This document shows, in pieces, positions 17,614 to 26,409 of a DNA stretch of 64,000 nt. The DNA is from Bacilliculturomica massiliensis (GTDB taxonomy: Bacteria; Bacillota; Clostridia; Peptostreptococcales; Anaerovoracaceae). The notes under the pieces were generated by a model that was not told the DNA's origin, did not search any database, and saw only the letters and a program-made list of their open reading frames with translations. Each line of letters opens with the position of its first letter. The first letter of the stretch is position 1. The stretch covers positions 248,001-312,000 of the forward strand of contig NZ_LR027603.1 of assembly GCF_900605495.1 (NCBI RefSeq), given 5' to 3'. Made by a program: the position numbers and the translations under genes.

Positions 17614-18852
17614 TTATATCACATTGCACACATTTTCTTCGACCGAACTGCATTTTGCGGCCCCCATGCTTTCCAGCACCTGCTCCGCCATGAGGAACTC
17701 AAGCCGGTTGATGCAGCTTCTCTTGTGCTCAGAAAACGAATGCGTGTAGACCTTAAGGGTGATCACGCCGCTGCTGTGGCCCAGGCATTCACTCAGGCTC
17801 TGTACGTCCATATTGCTCTCGATGCAGCGGGTGGCGAAGGTATGCCGCAACGCATGAAAATTCGCCTCCTCCACCTGAGCGGCTTCCAGGATCCTTCCGA
17901 AGCGTTTCTGAAAGACCCGGGGCTCGATATAGCCCCCTTCCGCAGTAGAAAACACCGGGGAATCCGGCTGTCTCTGGAGCTCCGGCAGGCTGTTCCTGTA
18001 CAAACTCAGCCAGGTCATCAGCTCGTCTTTCACCGGGAAGCTCCGGATCGAGCTGTTGCTTTTTGGGGGGCCCAGCTGCAGCATGGTCTTCTTCTTCGCT
18101 CCCCGGGGCGCGTCCACCCGTTGCAGCGTCCGCCGCACGAATATCCTGGATCCGCCCATATCCACGTCCTTCCACTGCAGGCCGGACAGTTCCCCCACCC
18201 GCAGACCGGTGTACAGTGCAAATAAAATGCCCAGACAGGTGCTCCTGGCGTTTTCCCTCTTCGCCCCTCTGAACAGCGTTTCCTCGATACGGCTCTGTTC
18301 TTCTGTGGAAAACACCCGTATATTTCTGGAATCCCCGTGACTGGACCGTTTCATTTTTCTCTTCGGGATCTCAAGTATGTAATGCTCTTCCAGAGCGAAC
18401 TGCAGCATACTGTAGATCAGAAACATGAGAGAATCCACCGTCACCGGCGACAATCCCCCGCCCCCGTCGAGCCTGCCGTCTTTTAACTTCTGCCAGCGAA
18501 ATTGATCCAGGGACTGGGCGGTGATCATATGCACCTTGCAGCTTCCCAGCAGCGGCAGGATGTGCTTTTCAACATTGCGGTCATACAGATTGAGCGTGGA
18601 AGGATGCAGATTGGGATCTGTCTTTTTCCAGCGCATCCACTCCATAAAACACCCAGCCACCGTCAATTTCTGCTTCCTGAGCTTTCCCTTGCCCTTCTCC
18701 ACCTTCTGTTTGATCCGTTTCGCCTCGGTATAGCTGGACGCGTAAACGTAGCCGTACTGGATCTTTCCCGATAGAGTATCGTACCCGGATATATAACGGC
18801 CCTCCCACCGTCCGTCCAGGCGTTGATAAATATTCTCACCTTTTCTCGCCAT
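17614..18852 (-). CDS. Tyrosine recombinase / site-specific integrase
   Basis: Phage/transposon-type integrase of 412 residues. An N-terminal arm-type DNA-binding region (1-55, WEGRYISGYDTLSGK) and a core-binding SAM-like domain (about 63-160) are followed by a catalytic domain. The catalytic residues are Arg218 (YTGLRVGEL), Lys264, His333 and Arg336 (FHALRHTFA), His359 (LGHSS) and the nucleophile Tyr369 (VYTHS). All are present, so it should be active. ATG 18852 has AAAAGGAG. No excisionase, relaxase or phage gene is next to it and no tRNA is nearby. Its stop codon abuts the rpsF promoter, and the 1.15-kb region upstream is a repeat-rich gene desert. It may be a remnant of an integrated element or a domesticated recombinase. 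Confidence 0.92.
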   Translation of the reverse strand: MARKGENIYQRLDGRWEGRYISGYDTLSGKIQYGYVYASSYTEAKRIKQKVEKGKGKLRKQKLTVAGCFMEWMRWKKTDPNLHPSTLNLYDRNVEKHILPLLGSCKVHMITAQSLDQFRWQKLKDGRLDGGGGLSPVTVDSLMFLIYSMLQFALEEHYILEIPKRKMKRSSHGDSRNIRVFSTEEQSRIEETLFRGAKRENARSTCLGILFALYTGLRVGELSGLQWKDVDMGGSRIFVRRTLQRVDAPRGAKKKTMLQLGPPKSNSSIRSFPVKDELMTWLSLYRNSLPELQRQPDSPVFSTAEGGYIEPRVFQKRFGRILEAAQVEEANFHALRHTFATRCIESNMDVQSLSECLGHSSGVITLKVYTHSFSEHKRSCINRLEFLMAEQVLESMGAAKCSSVEENVCNVI

Positions 18853-19441
18853 AATAAAAACTCCTTTTCTGCCGGATGGGAGAAAACCGTATAACCGGTT
18901 TTTTTGGTGGACGATTCACGCACACAAAAAACAAAAAAACAAAACAAAGGCCGACTGCGCGCTGACCGCACGGAACACATGGCTCCGTCGGTCTTTTTGC
19001 AGGCTGCATCCCTGTTCTGTCTGTTTTCTGAACAACAAAAAGACTATCACACCCACAATGTGATCTTCCTTATGAAAAATGGCCACAATCTTGTCCTCCC
19101 ACACTGAACAATCTCCGGCATGCACTTGCGTCCCCGGTTCCCCGGTTCCGCATTTTTAATATTTCATTCCCACTTCTATAGTATAATTCAACTCTGCCAG
19201 ATCCTACAAGCTAAAATTTACAAAAATCTTCCCGTATCGAACTTTTCTGTACATAGATCCCGTGTTCTGCATTATTTACATAACCTACAGCAACGGCGTC
19301 TCTCCTGCATGGCTTACGCCGTGGCGGTACCGGATACTGCTATCCAGCAGGCGGAGAAACAGCATCTTTCCTGCGCGGGGCTTACGCGGCCTGCCGGGAT
19401 CCTCCGGATCGTCTGGTTGTCTGGGCAGCCAGGAGTCTCAT

Positions 19442-19557
19442 CCCGGCCATCTGATCTGTTCCGGCCGCCGGGATCCTTCCCCGGGCCGTCTGCTTTGTTC
19501 CGGCCGCCGGGATCCTTCCCCGGGCCGTCTGATCTGTTCCGGCCGCTGGGATCCTCC
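19442..19557. repeat. 39-bp tandem repeat, three copies
   Basis: Copies at 19442-19480, 19481-19519 and 19520-19557, differing at a few positions. Each carries CTGTTCCGGCCGCCGGGATC or a close variant. A decayed copy may precede it (19396-19440). Confidence 0.8.
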
Positions 19558-19623
19558 GATGGGTTCCTCCGGGCCGATCAATTCACGCGGGACCGCCTCA
19601 TTTCCCGCTCCGCAAAATCAAAA

Positions 19624-19792
19624 TAGGCGAAATCGCTCTTTTTTTCTTATTCTCACCTAATTCCTCATGGAAAATGGGTGAAAACAGTGAAAAAAAGAAA
19701 ATTTCACCTATCAGCTTGTCTTTTTGTTCCCATTATGCACTTTTTTCGAGCCAAAATAGGTGATTATTCATTTTTTTCTGGATTTTCACCTA
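19624..19792. repeat. Origin-flanking dyad element, left copy
   Basis: Three 36-bp inverted pairs of the form TAGGTGA-N22-TCACCTA: TAGGCGA 19624 with TCACCTA 19653, TGGGTGA 19675 with TCACCTA 19704, and TAGGTGA 19757 with TCACCTA 19786. Every spacer is exactly 22 bp and rich in A- or T-tracts. Pair starts are offset by 0, 51 and 133. A second element with the same offsets lies at 61203-61371. Confidence 0.8.
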
Positions 19793-19867
19793 TATCATTT
19801 ATGCCAGGCGCCGCCCAGCGGCGGACCGAAGCAAAACCTCATCTCGGACACGGAATTTATGTGATCT

Positions 19868-19968
19868 GCCGGAACTTCCACAGCCCGCCGGAACTTCCGC
19901 GGTCCTGCCAGGTCTTGCAGCTGACCGCAGAAACTTCGCAGTCCCCCGGACTTCTGCGGTCCCCTTGA
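19868..19968. repeat. Degenerate GC-rich repeats on the origin side of the left dyad element
   Basis: About four imperfect copies of a unit around GCCGGAACTTCCGCGGTCC, the last two diverged (CAGAAACTTCGCAGTCC, CCGGACTTCTGCGGTCC). Confidence 0.5.
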
Positions 19969-20006
19969 CATGCAGGTCCGGCAGGGCTTGCGGCAGCCAG
20001 CCAGCG

Positions 20007-20975
20007 TTACGCCCAGAGATCGAAGGGATATCTGCCCTGCGCTTTCATCTCTGCCAGCGCTCTCATAACGGAATCTCTGTCCTCTCTGTAGGTCACTCCA
20101 TGCCATTTGTCCGACGAAGTCAGCACCTTCACGGAAGCTCCGCCTTCCCGTATCAGCTCGTCGACCACAAAGGGCAGAAAGAATTCGCCTTTCAGAGGAT
20201 TTTCCGGAAGCGTGCGGTCCAGGAAAGCCGGAAAGCGCAGGGACAATTCCTCCATCATGCCCTCGGTAAAGCCCCACAGATTCATGGAGACCAGCGTCCC
20301 CTCGGCGATATCCGTCCACCGGCCGCCCTGCAGATCGCCCTTCCAATCGCCCTTCGAATCGGTCTGCAGAGCGTCGTCTTCTTCGAAATACTGTATTTTT
20401 CCCTGATTTCTCTGGATCTTTGTCCTCTCTATGATCTCTCGCAGGAAACCGTTTTCATCAGCCGTGCACACGCCCCTGGCCACGGACCCATTTTCTGTCA
20501 GCGTATTTTCAATACGGTATCCCACCATGCAAAAACGGCGTTTTTCATCGTCCGAAGCGCTGCGCAGAAAATCATAGATATTTTGAAACGCCTCTGCCCC
20601 GTAAAAATCGTCCGCGTTGATCACAGCGAAAGGCTGGTCCACCGCCGCTCTGGCGGCCAGCACCGCGTGGCCTGTGCCCCAGGGCTTGACCCGGTCCGCG
20701 GGAACCTGATATCCCGCCGGCAGGTCCGCAAGATCCTGAAACGCGTATTCCACCTGGAGCTTTCTGCCGGCTCCCCTGTCAATAATAGCCCGGAAATCCG
20801 CCTCCATCTCCCTTTTTATCACAAAGATGACTTTCTCGAATCCCGCTTTCCATGCGTCGTAGAGAGAAAAGTCAATGATCAGCTCGCCGTTGGTCCCCAC
20901 AGGGTCCATCTGTTTCAGTCCGCCGTACCGGCTGCCCATACCGGCGGCCATGACGATCAAAATCGGTTTATTCAT
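20007..20975 (-). CDS. Sugar-nucleotide-type NTP transferase
   Basis: A 322-residue nucleotidyltransferase of the GlmU/RmlA fold. The N-terminal signature MAAGMGSRYGGLKQMDPVG binds the nucleotide, PWGTGHAVLAAR and FAVINADDFYG supply the sugar and metal sites. The exact substrate cannot be read from the sequence, because this subfamily lacks a hexapeptide acyltransferase domain and is usually annotated only as nucleotidyltransferase. It may share a transcript with the acyltransferase gene 210 bp upstream. Confidence 0.85.
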   Translation of the reverse strand: MNKPILIVMAAGMGSRYGGLKQMDPVGTNGELIIDFSLYDAWKAGFEKVIFVIKREMEADFRAIIDRGAGRKLQVEYAFQDLADLPAGYQVPADRVKPWGTGHAVLAARAAVDQPFAVINADDFYGAEAFQNIYDFLRSASDDEKRRFCMVGYRIENTLTENGSVARGVCTADENGFLREIIERTKIQRNQGKIQYFEEDDALQTDSKGDWKGDLQGGRWTDIAEGTLVSMNLWGFTEGMMEELSLRFPAFLDRTLPENPLKGEFFLPFVVDELIREGGASVKVLTSSDKWHGVTYREDRDSVMRALAEMKAQGRYPFDLWA

Positions 20976-21185
20976 CTTTCTGTTCCTTCCTGTTATTTCG
21001 ACCCTGAGGTTCGTCGTGCTCCGCTGCGATCCCGCGGCCGCATATTTTCCCCGCTCCCCCGCTCCGTCGTTTCGCGGCTGTTTCCACCCGGACCTGCGGA
21101 TCAGGCTTCTTTGGACTTCCCGGCAGCTCCGCTCTTTCCCCGCCGCTGTTCTTCCCCTTGTCTCCGGTCCTTCCGGCGGCTCCGT

Positions 21186-21938
21186 TTACTCGGTCTCCTG
21201 CTTTTCCTGCAGCTCCAGAAGTTTATCTCTGACGATCTTTTCCACTACCCCGGCCAGTTCCGCCGCTTCTTTCTTTTCCATTCCCGCCGTCTCGATCGCC
21301 GGGTGGATGAATACATCCACGGTGGCTGCGGTAGGCGTTCCCGGACCCTCAAAGCATTTATAACTGCCGCAGATCGTCACCGGTACCACGGGAATTCCGG
21401 GCTTTGTGGCAAGGCGCAGACTCCCGCGTTTAAATTCCCCCATCTTCGGGCCCTTGCTTCTGGTGCCCTCCGGAAAGATACCCAGCGAAAAGCCCTGCTT
21501 CAGCAGTCCGATCCCCTCCTCGATAGCCCGCAGCGACGCTCTGGCGTCATCCCGCTTGATAAATACGCTGCGCACGTCGGCGATCCATTGGCCGAACAGG
21601 GGCAGCTTGTGGAGATCTTCCTTAGCTACAAAACCCAGCTGACGATCGGATATCACATAGGTGAGGATCGCGATGTCCGTGTAGCTCTGATGATTGGCTA
21701 CAATCAGCACAGGACCCTCCGGAATATTTTCTTTGCCGGTGAAACGAATGGTGACCCCCACCTTCTCGACCAGGTGACGGCTCCATGTGGTCTCTGCCTG
21801 GCAGATCTCTTTCCGCTCGGCTTCCAGATCCCCTTCCGCCCTGTATTTTCTGATCATTTTCTGGTTCCCCCGTATGGTCCGCAGATCCCAGTACATAAAT
21901 ATTCCAAAACCGATATTTCTCAAAAGGTGTCTTGCCAT
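21186..21938 (-). CDS. plsC: 1-acyl-sn-glycerol-3-phosphate acyltransferase (PlsC family)
   Basis: Membrane-associated acyltransferase that makes phosphatidic acid from lysophosphatidic acid. The 250-residue product has the catalytic NHQSYTDI (HX4D), the substrate block FIKRDDARASLRA and FPEGTRSKG, followed by GIPVVPVTI. An N-terminal hydrophobic segment (RNIGFGIFMYW) may anchor it. Family assignment is firm, and the acyl donor is not known. Confidence 0.88.
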   Translation of the reverse strand: MARHLLRNIGFGIFMYWDLRTIRGNQKMIRKYRAEGDLEAERKEICQAETTWSRHLVEKVGVTIRFTGKENIPEGPVLIVANHQSYTDIAILTYVISDRQLGFVAKEDLHKLPLFGQWIADVRSVFIKRDDARASLRAIEEGIGLLKQGFSLGIFPEGTRSKGPKMGEFKRGSLRLATKPGIPVVPVTICGSYKCFEGPGTPTAATVDVFIHPAIETAGMEKKEAAELAGVVEKIVRDKLLELQEKQETE

Positions 21939-22241
21939 TTAAGCCCCTTTCCTTCTAATCGCGTTCTCTTTCGCCCCGCGCCGCCGGCTCCGCCTCCGCG
22001 GATACAGACCGCAGACCGCAAATCATAAAAATAGTACCATATCCCGCTTTCTTTTTCCACTGAAAACAGCGGAAAATGTTAATTTGATTACAGTATTAAT
22101 ACGGTTTCGTGAATTGATTGTAAATCCCGTTCAGGCGTAATAAAATAGCCTTGGAGCACTCTTTTCCGGCAGGCTTTATCGTCTGAAAAGGGACGCTTTA
22201 TTGAAAGCAAAACAGAAAGAAAATACATAAAGGGTGCATGT
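21939..22241. other. plsC / PAP2 divergent intergenic region
   Basis: About 300 bp, AT-rich toward the right. A weak plus-strand promoter is possible (TTGATT 22114-22119, TAATAA 22138-22143, 18-bp spacing). I see nothing else definable. Confidence 0.35.
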
Positions 22242-22925
22242 ATGATAAATACAAATATTTTAAAAGGACTGCTGACTGTCCTCTGCGCCGGCGGTTTTGC
22301 CGTGCTGGCGTACTTTGTCACGCAGGGCGCCGTGCCGGCCTTCGACACCGCTGTTCAAAGCGCGGTGTTCTCGCTGCGAAACGACTGGCTTACCGCTCTG
22401 CTGAAACCGCTGACTCTCTCCGGCAACTGGCAGCCGGTGACCGTCCTCTGCGCCGTGCTTTTGGCTGCGCCGCAGACGAGGAAGCATTACGGACTTCCCC
22501 TCTCCGCTGCAGCTCTGTCATCTGTCTTGTTCTACGAGACGCTGAAATTTGTATTTCAGCGCTCCAGGCCGGATCCTGCCTTCTACCTCATCAACGAAAG
22601 CGGATTCAGTTTTCCCAGCGGACACGCGCTGACCAGTCTTGTTCTCTGGGGCACGCTGATCATGCTGATCCGGGCGTATGCCCGGGTCCCGCGGCTGTCT
22701 TCCGAAGACGAATACGATTTCCCGCGTCTCACAAAACCTTCGGCGGTCAACCTTCTGACAGGACTTTTGTGCGTCTATATTATTCTTATGGCTTTTTCCC
22801 GGATTTATGTGGGCGTCCACTATCCCACCGACGTTCTCGGCTCCTGGTGCCTGGGCGGCTGCATGCTCATCGCTATCCACAGTTCCCTGGTCCCGGCGCT
22901 GACGCACCGGGGGAAAGACGCCTGA
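22242..22925 (+). CDS. PAP2-family membrane phosphatase
   Basis: Integral membrane lipid phosphatase of 227 residues with the three PAP2 motifs: KFVFQRSRP (motif 1), SFPSGHALTS (motif 2) and SRIYVGVHYPTDVLG (motif 3, nucleophile-activating His). Five or six hydrophobic helices are visible. The substrate could be phosphatidic acid, phosphatidylglycerol phosphate or undecaprenyl pyrophosphate. It is divergent from plsC, which suits a role in phosphatidate balance, but that is inference. It is one of few plus-strand genes left of oriC. Confidence 0.9.
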   Translation: MINTNILKGLLTVLCAGGFAVLAYFVTQGAVPAFDTAVQSAVFSLRNDWLTALLKPLTLSGNWQPVTVLCAVLLAAPQTRKHYGLPLSAAALSSVLFYETLKFVFQRSRPDPAFYLINESGFSFPSGHALTSLVLWGTLIMLIRAYARVPRLSSEDEYDFPRLTKPSAVNLLTGLLCVYIILMAFSRIYVGVHYPTDVLGSWCLGGCMLIAIHSSLVPALTHRGKDA

Positions 22926-22956
22926 ACAGAAAGAAATTATTTTCTGCATAATGAAC

Positions 22957-23016
22957 AAAGCCGGCCAAAAACACCTTCTGCTCTGTGCGGATGTTTTCGG
23001 TCCGGCTTTCTTTTTT
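22957..23016. terminator. Bidirectional terminator between PAP2 and DUF2148 genes
   Basis: AAAGCCGG (22957-22964) pairs with CCGGCTTT (23002-23009), with further inner pairing (CAAAAAC / GTTTTCGG) and a T-run (CTTTTTT) on the plus strand. It separates converging genes. Confidence 0.75.
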
Positions 23017-23032
23017 ACGATCTTCAGATGAT

Positions 23033-23599
23033 CTACTTTTTCGGCCGTTCGATGCATTTGTTGTCCCCGGAGTCCCTGTCGAAGAACGGGCTCTTTGACG
23101 AGACCGACAGCGGGATCCCGTACGCTACCCGAACTTTTTCCGAGAACAGTCCTGTCTCCACGGCCACTCTTCCGGCGGAATATATGACGCGATTGTCGAT
23201 CCTGTGATCTGCCGCCACAGAAACCGCGGAACCCACGGCGATGCCCAGATCTGTGATGTTGAACGCGCAGTTGCCGCCGTTCTTCATACATGCTCCGCAA
23301 TTTTTAAATCCGCACATGCCGCAGTCGGCGATGAGCATAGGATCGTTCACCGCTCCCAAAAGCAGCAGCACCGGCGAAGCGTCCACATTGCCCGCGTCCC
23401 TGACGATAAAATCGATCTGCTTTTCTCTTCCGTATGTCCGCATGGATTCAGCCAGACGGTCCTTTTCCTCCCCTGTAAGCGCGAAGGCCTCCAGATGATC
23501 GCTTCCGCAGGCCTTAGGCGCTGTCCGGGCCGCCGCAAGCATCAGATCCGCCGCCGCCATCACCGCCCTCAGTTCTGCGGCGCCACTGTCAATCTTCAT
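23033..23599 (-). CDS. DUF2148 ferredoxin-like protein
   Basis: A 188-residue protein with the cysteine cluster CGMCGFKNCGACMKNGGNC typical of DUF2148, which is predicted to hold an iron-sulfur cluster. Function unknown. The frame is open 32 codons upstream, but ATG 23599 has AAAGGAGG. It lies directly downstream of ribH but with an own ribosome-binding site and a gap of about 130 bp, so operon membership is uncertain. Confidence 0.82.
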   Translation of the reverse strand: MKIDSGAAELRAVMAAADLMLAAARTAPKACGSDHLEAFALTGEEKDRLAESMRTYGREKQIDFIVRDAGNVDASPVLLLLGAVNDPMLIADCGMCGFKNCGACMKNGGNCAFNITDLGIAVGSAVSVAADHRIDNRVIYSAGRVAVETGLFSEKVRVAYGIPLSVSSKSPFFDRDSGDNKCIERPKK

Positions 23600-23726
23600 A
23601 TGCAATATCCTCCTTTTCCGCGTGTTCTGCATGGCGGGAATACCCTTGCCCGCCTCCCTCTGCATCCCATTATACCTTCGCGGCGAAGATTCCACAACCC
23701 AGCCGAAAAAGACGCTGATCTGGCCC

Positions 23727-24197
23727 CTACCCGATCTCTCTCATGAGATTTACCATCTCAATTGCGGATAAAGCCACATCGTATCCCTTATTTCCGCCCT
23801 TTGTACCGGCCCGCTCGATGGCCTGCTCGATGGTGTCCGTGGTCAGCACGCCGAAAAGCACGGGGACGCTGCTGTTCAGCGCCGTCTGCGCTACCCCTTT
23901 TGATACCTCGGCGCAGACGTAGTCGTAGTGCGACGTTGCTCCCCTGATCACCGCTCCCACGCAGATGACGGCGTCATATTTTCTCGACGCCGCCATGCGC
24001 TGAGCCACCAGGGGGATCTCAAAAGCGCCCGGCACCCACGCCGCCGTGATATCATCCTCTTCCACACCGTGTCTCACCAGTCCGTCCACGGCCCCTGCCA
24101 ACAGCTTACTGACGATAAATTCATTGAATCGTGAGGCCACGATGCCTACCTTCATCCCCTGAGCTACGACTTTACCTTCCAATACTTTCATGTTCAT
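23727..24197 (-). CDS. ribH: 6,7-dimethyl-8-ribityllumazine synthase
   Basis: Condenses the pyrimidine intermediate with dihydroxybutanone phosphate, the penultimate step of riboflavin synthesis, as an icosahedral or pentameric enzyme. 156 residues with [45 protein letters not shown] and [12 protein letters not shown]. Either ATG 24197 or ATG 24191 could be the start. It is the last biosynthetic gene of the rib operon. Confidence 0.97.
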   Translation of the reverse strand: MNMKVLEGKVVAQGMKVGIVASRFNEFIVSKLLAGAVDGLVRHGVEEDDITAAWVPGAFEIPLVAQRMAASRKYDAVICVGAVIRGATSHYDYVCAEVSKGVAQTALNSSVPVLFGVLTTDTIEQAIERAGTKGGNKGYDVALSAIEMVNLMREIG

Positions 24198-24252
24198 TTT
24201 CCGCAGATCTCTCCGCGTTCTCCTTTCTTATTTTCACTGATATCCGCTTTTC

Positions 24253-25479
24253 TTACAGACTGGCCGTCCTGCCGGGCTCCTCTTCATGGGTGAACAGATG
24301 ACCCATCTTTTCTTCTTTCGTCTTCAGATAAAAGGCGTCGTGCTCCTCCGGCCGGATCTCGATGGATACCCGCTCTTTGATCTCCACGCCGAAACCGTCC
24401 AGACCGTATATTTTGTCGGGGTTGTTGGTCAGCAGACGCAGCTCCCTGGCCCCCAGATCCTGCAGGATCTGCGCTCCGATCCAGTATTCCCTCAGGTCCG
24501 GGGCGAAACCCAGCTTCACATTGGCCTCCACCGTGTCAAAGCCCTGTTCCTGCAGCTCATACGCCTTCAGTTTGTTGATGAGCCCGATCCCCCGTCCCTC
24601 CTGACGCATATAGAGCAGTACGCCTCTGCCTTCCCTCTCGATCTGTTCCATGGCTCTGGCGAACTGCTGACCGCAGTCGCAGCGGAGAGACCCGAACACA
24701 TCGCCGGTCAGACACTCGGAATGGACCCGGCAGAGCAGATTTTTTCCGTCTCCGATCTCGCCCTTTACCAGAGCTACGTGGTGTTCGCCGGTGAGATCGT
24801 TAACATAGCCGTACACTTTGAATTCCCCGTATTTGGTGGGCATATCAGCCACCGCCTCGCAGTTTACATGCTTTTCGTGACGACGGCAGTAATTCTGAAG
24901 ATCCCGGATGGTTATAAATTTGATCCCGTGCTGCCGGGCCAGCTCCCACAGCTGCGGCGTGCGCATCATGGTCCCGTCCTCGGACATGATCTCACAGCAC
25001 AGACCGCATTCCTTCAGTCCGGCCAGCCGCATCAGGTCCACCGTGGCCTCCGTGTGTCCGTTGCGCGCCAGTACGCCGCCTGTGCGCGCCACCAGCGGAA
25101 ACATGTGACCTGGCCGGCGAAAATCCTCAGGCCTGGAAGTTTCGTCCACGCATTTCAGCGCTGTGATGGAACGCTCCGCGGCTGAGATCCCTGTGGCAGT
25201 ATCCACGTGGTCTATGGAGACCGTGAAAGCCGTACAGTGGTTATCCGTGTTTTCACTGACCATCTGCGGCAGATTCAGCTTTTTCGCATAGTCCGCGCTC
25301 ATGGGCATGCAGATCAGCCCCTTGCCGTGGATCGCCATAAAATTAATGTTTTCGCAGGTGGCAAACTCCGCGGCGCAGATAAAATCTCCCTCGTTTTCCC
25401 GATCCGGATCATCTGTCGCCATGATGATCTTTCCTGCCCGCAGATCCGCAAGCGCCTCCTCGATGGTATTGTAGTTCAT
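24253..25479 (-). CDS. ribBA: Bifunctional DHBP synthase / GTP cyclohydrolase II
   Basis: Makes both riboflavin precursors. Residues 1-200 are 3,4-dihydroxy-2-butanone-4-phosphate synthase ([46 protein letters not shown]). Residues 205-400 are GTP cyclohydrolase II with zinc ligands in [18 protein letters not shown] and the catalytic block [15 protein letters not shown]. 408 residues, normal for the fusion. Third gene of the operon. Confidence 0.98.
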   Translation of the reverse strand: MNYNTIEEALADLRAGKIIMATDDPDRENEGDFICAAEFATCENINFMAIHGKGLICMPMSADYAKKLNLPQMVSENTDNHCTAFTVSIDHVDTATGISAAERSITALKCVDETSRPEDFRRPGHMFPLVARTGGVLARNGHTEATVDLMRLAGLKECGLCCEIMSEDGTMMRTPQLWELARQHGIKFITIRDLQNYCRRHEKHVNCEAVADMPTKYGEFKVYGYVNDLTGEHHVALVKGEIGDGKNLLCRVHSECLTGDVFGSLRCDCGQQFARAMEQIEREGRGVLLYMRQEGRGIGLINKLKAYELQEQGFDTVEANVKLGFAPDLREYWIGAQILQDLGARELRLLTNNPDKIYGLDGFGVEIKERVSIEIRPEEHDAFYLKTKEEKMGHLFTHEEEPGRTASL

Positions 25480-25656
25480 AATTCCCCTCCATTTCCTTCC
25501 GGCCGTTTCTCTTTCAGATCTCCCGCTGAAAGATCCGCCTCCATTTCCGCTGACTGCCGTCTCGATGATGCTTTTTTATCATCTGTGATCCCTGGCTCTA
25601 TGTCAGACCAATGTGAATATTCCATGTAAACATCTTATGTGGACGCCTGAGATCAT

Positions 25657-26409
25657 TTAAAATCCGTGGATCCGCAGAAACTCTTCGGTCAGTCCCGACC
25701 TTTCTCCCCCAGGGCAGCCTTCTGCACGGCCTCCGGCGCTGTCTTTGGATCCGCGCTCCCTTTCCCCTGCATTGCTCCCGGCGGATGCATCTGCGGAGAT
25801 GGTTCCGCCGCCGCTTCTGGCATAGACGCCCGTCAGTTTTTTTACGTACTTTGCTATCATATCGTTTTCCAGATTGACCACTTTCCCCGGCTTTCCGGAA
25901 AGCAGCGTGGTCTCCGCTCCCGTATGGGGAATGACGGACACCTGAAACGCGTCGTCACCGGCGCAAGCTACCGTAAGGCTGATCCCGTCGATGGCCACGG
26001 AACCCTTTTCCACGATCAGTTCCAGTATGGCGGGCGGCGCTTCCACCGTGACCCAGACCGCGTTTCCCTCCCGCCTGAGTTCCCTGATCGTCCCGGTCCC
26101 GTCGATATGTCCGGATACCATATGACCTCCAAACCGGCCGTCGGCGGCCATGGCCCGTTCCAGGTTCACCGGGTCTCCGCTCTGCAGCCTGCCCAGATTA
26201 GTACGGCGCATGGTCTCTGCCATCACGTCTGCCGTGAAACTGTCCCGGGTCTTCGACGTCACCGTCAGGCAGACGCCGTTGACAGCGATGCTGTCCCCGA
26301 TCTTCGTATTTTCCAGAACTTTAGCCGCTCTGACGGTCAGGCTTCCCCACTGACTTCCCAACGAAGCCCGGCCCACCGTGCCCTTTTCCTCTACGATTCC
26401 TGTAAACAA
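25657..26409 (-). CDS. ribE: Riboflavin synthase, alpha chain
   Basis: Dismutates two lumazine molecules to riboflavin. The two lumazine-binding repeats start at MFTGIVEEKGTV and GHMVSGHIDGTGT. At 250 residues it is about 40 longer than usual. A low-complexity Ser/Gly/Ala/Glu-rich stretch (about 200-238) sits between the second repeat and a normal-looking C-terminus (LTEEFLRIHGF). The start codon is TTG at 26409, inside the end of ribD, with a strong AAGGGGG site, so the genes overlap by 19 bases. Confidence 0.95.
   Translation of the reverse strand: MFTGIVEEKGTVGRASLGSQWGSLTVRAAKVLENTKIGDSIAVNGVCLTVTSKTRDSFTADVMAETMRRTNLGRLQSGDPVNLERAMAADGRFGGHMVSGHIDGTGTIRELRREGNAVWVTVEAPPAILELIVEKGSVAIDGISLTVACAGDDAFQVSVIPHTGAETTLLSGKPGKVVNLENDMIAKYVKKLTGVYARSGGGTISADASAGSNAGERERGSKDSAGGRAEGCPGGERSGLTEEFLRIHGF

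Larger units (their letters stand above)
18853..20006. other. 1.15-kb gene-free region upstream of the integrase
   Basis: No credible gene. It holds a small T-tailed hairpin near 18885-18907, a 39-bp GC-rich tandem repeat (19442-19557), an AT-rich element made of three inverted TAGGTGA/TCACCTA pairs (19624-19792) and degenerate GC-rich repeats around GCCGGAACTTCC (19868-19968). Composition swings sharply between AT-rich and GC-rich blocks. Confidence 0.7.

Noticed and set aside
18916-19125. 69-codon minus-strand frame upstream of the integrase
   Set aside because: Partly hydrophobic and plausible-looking, but with no ribosome-binding site and no recognisable family. A gene remnant cannot be excluded.
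19262-19660. 132-codon plus-strand frame with 13-residue repeats
   Set aside because: The peptide repeats come from the 39-bp DNA repeat. There is no ribosome-binding site or family resemblance, and the frame runs into the AT-rich dyad element.
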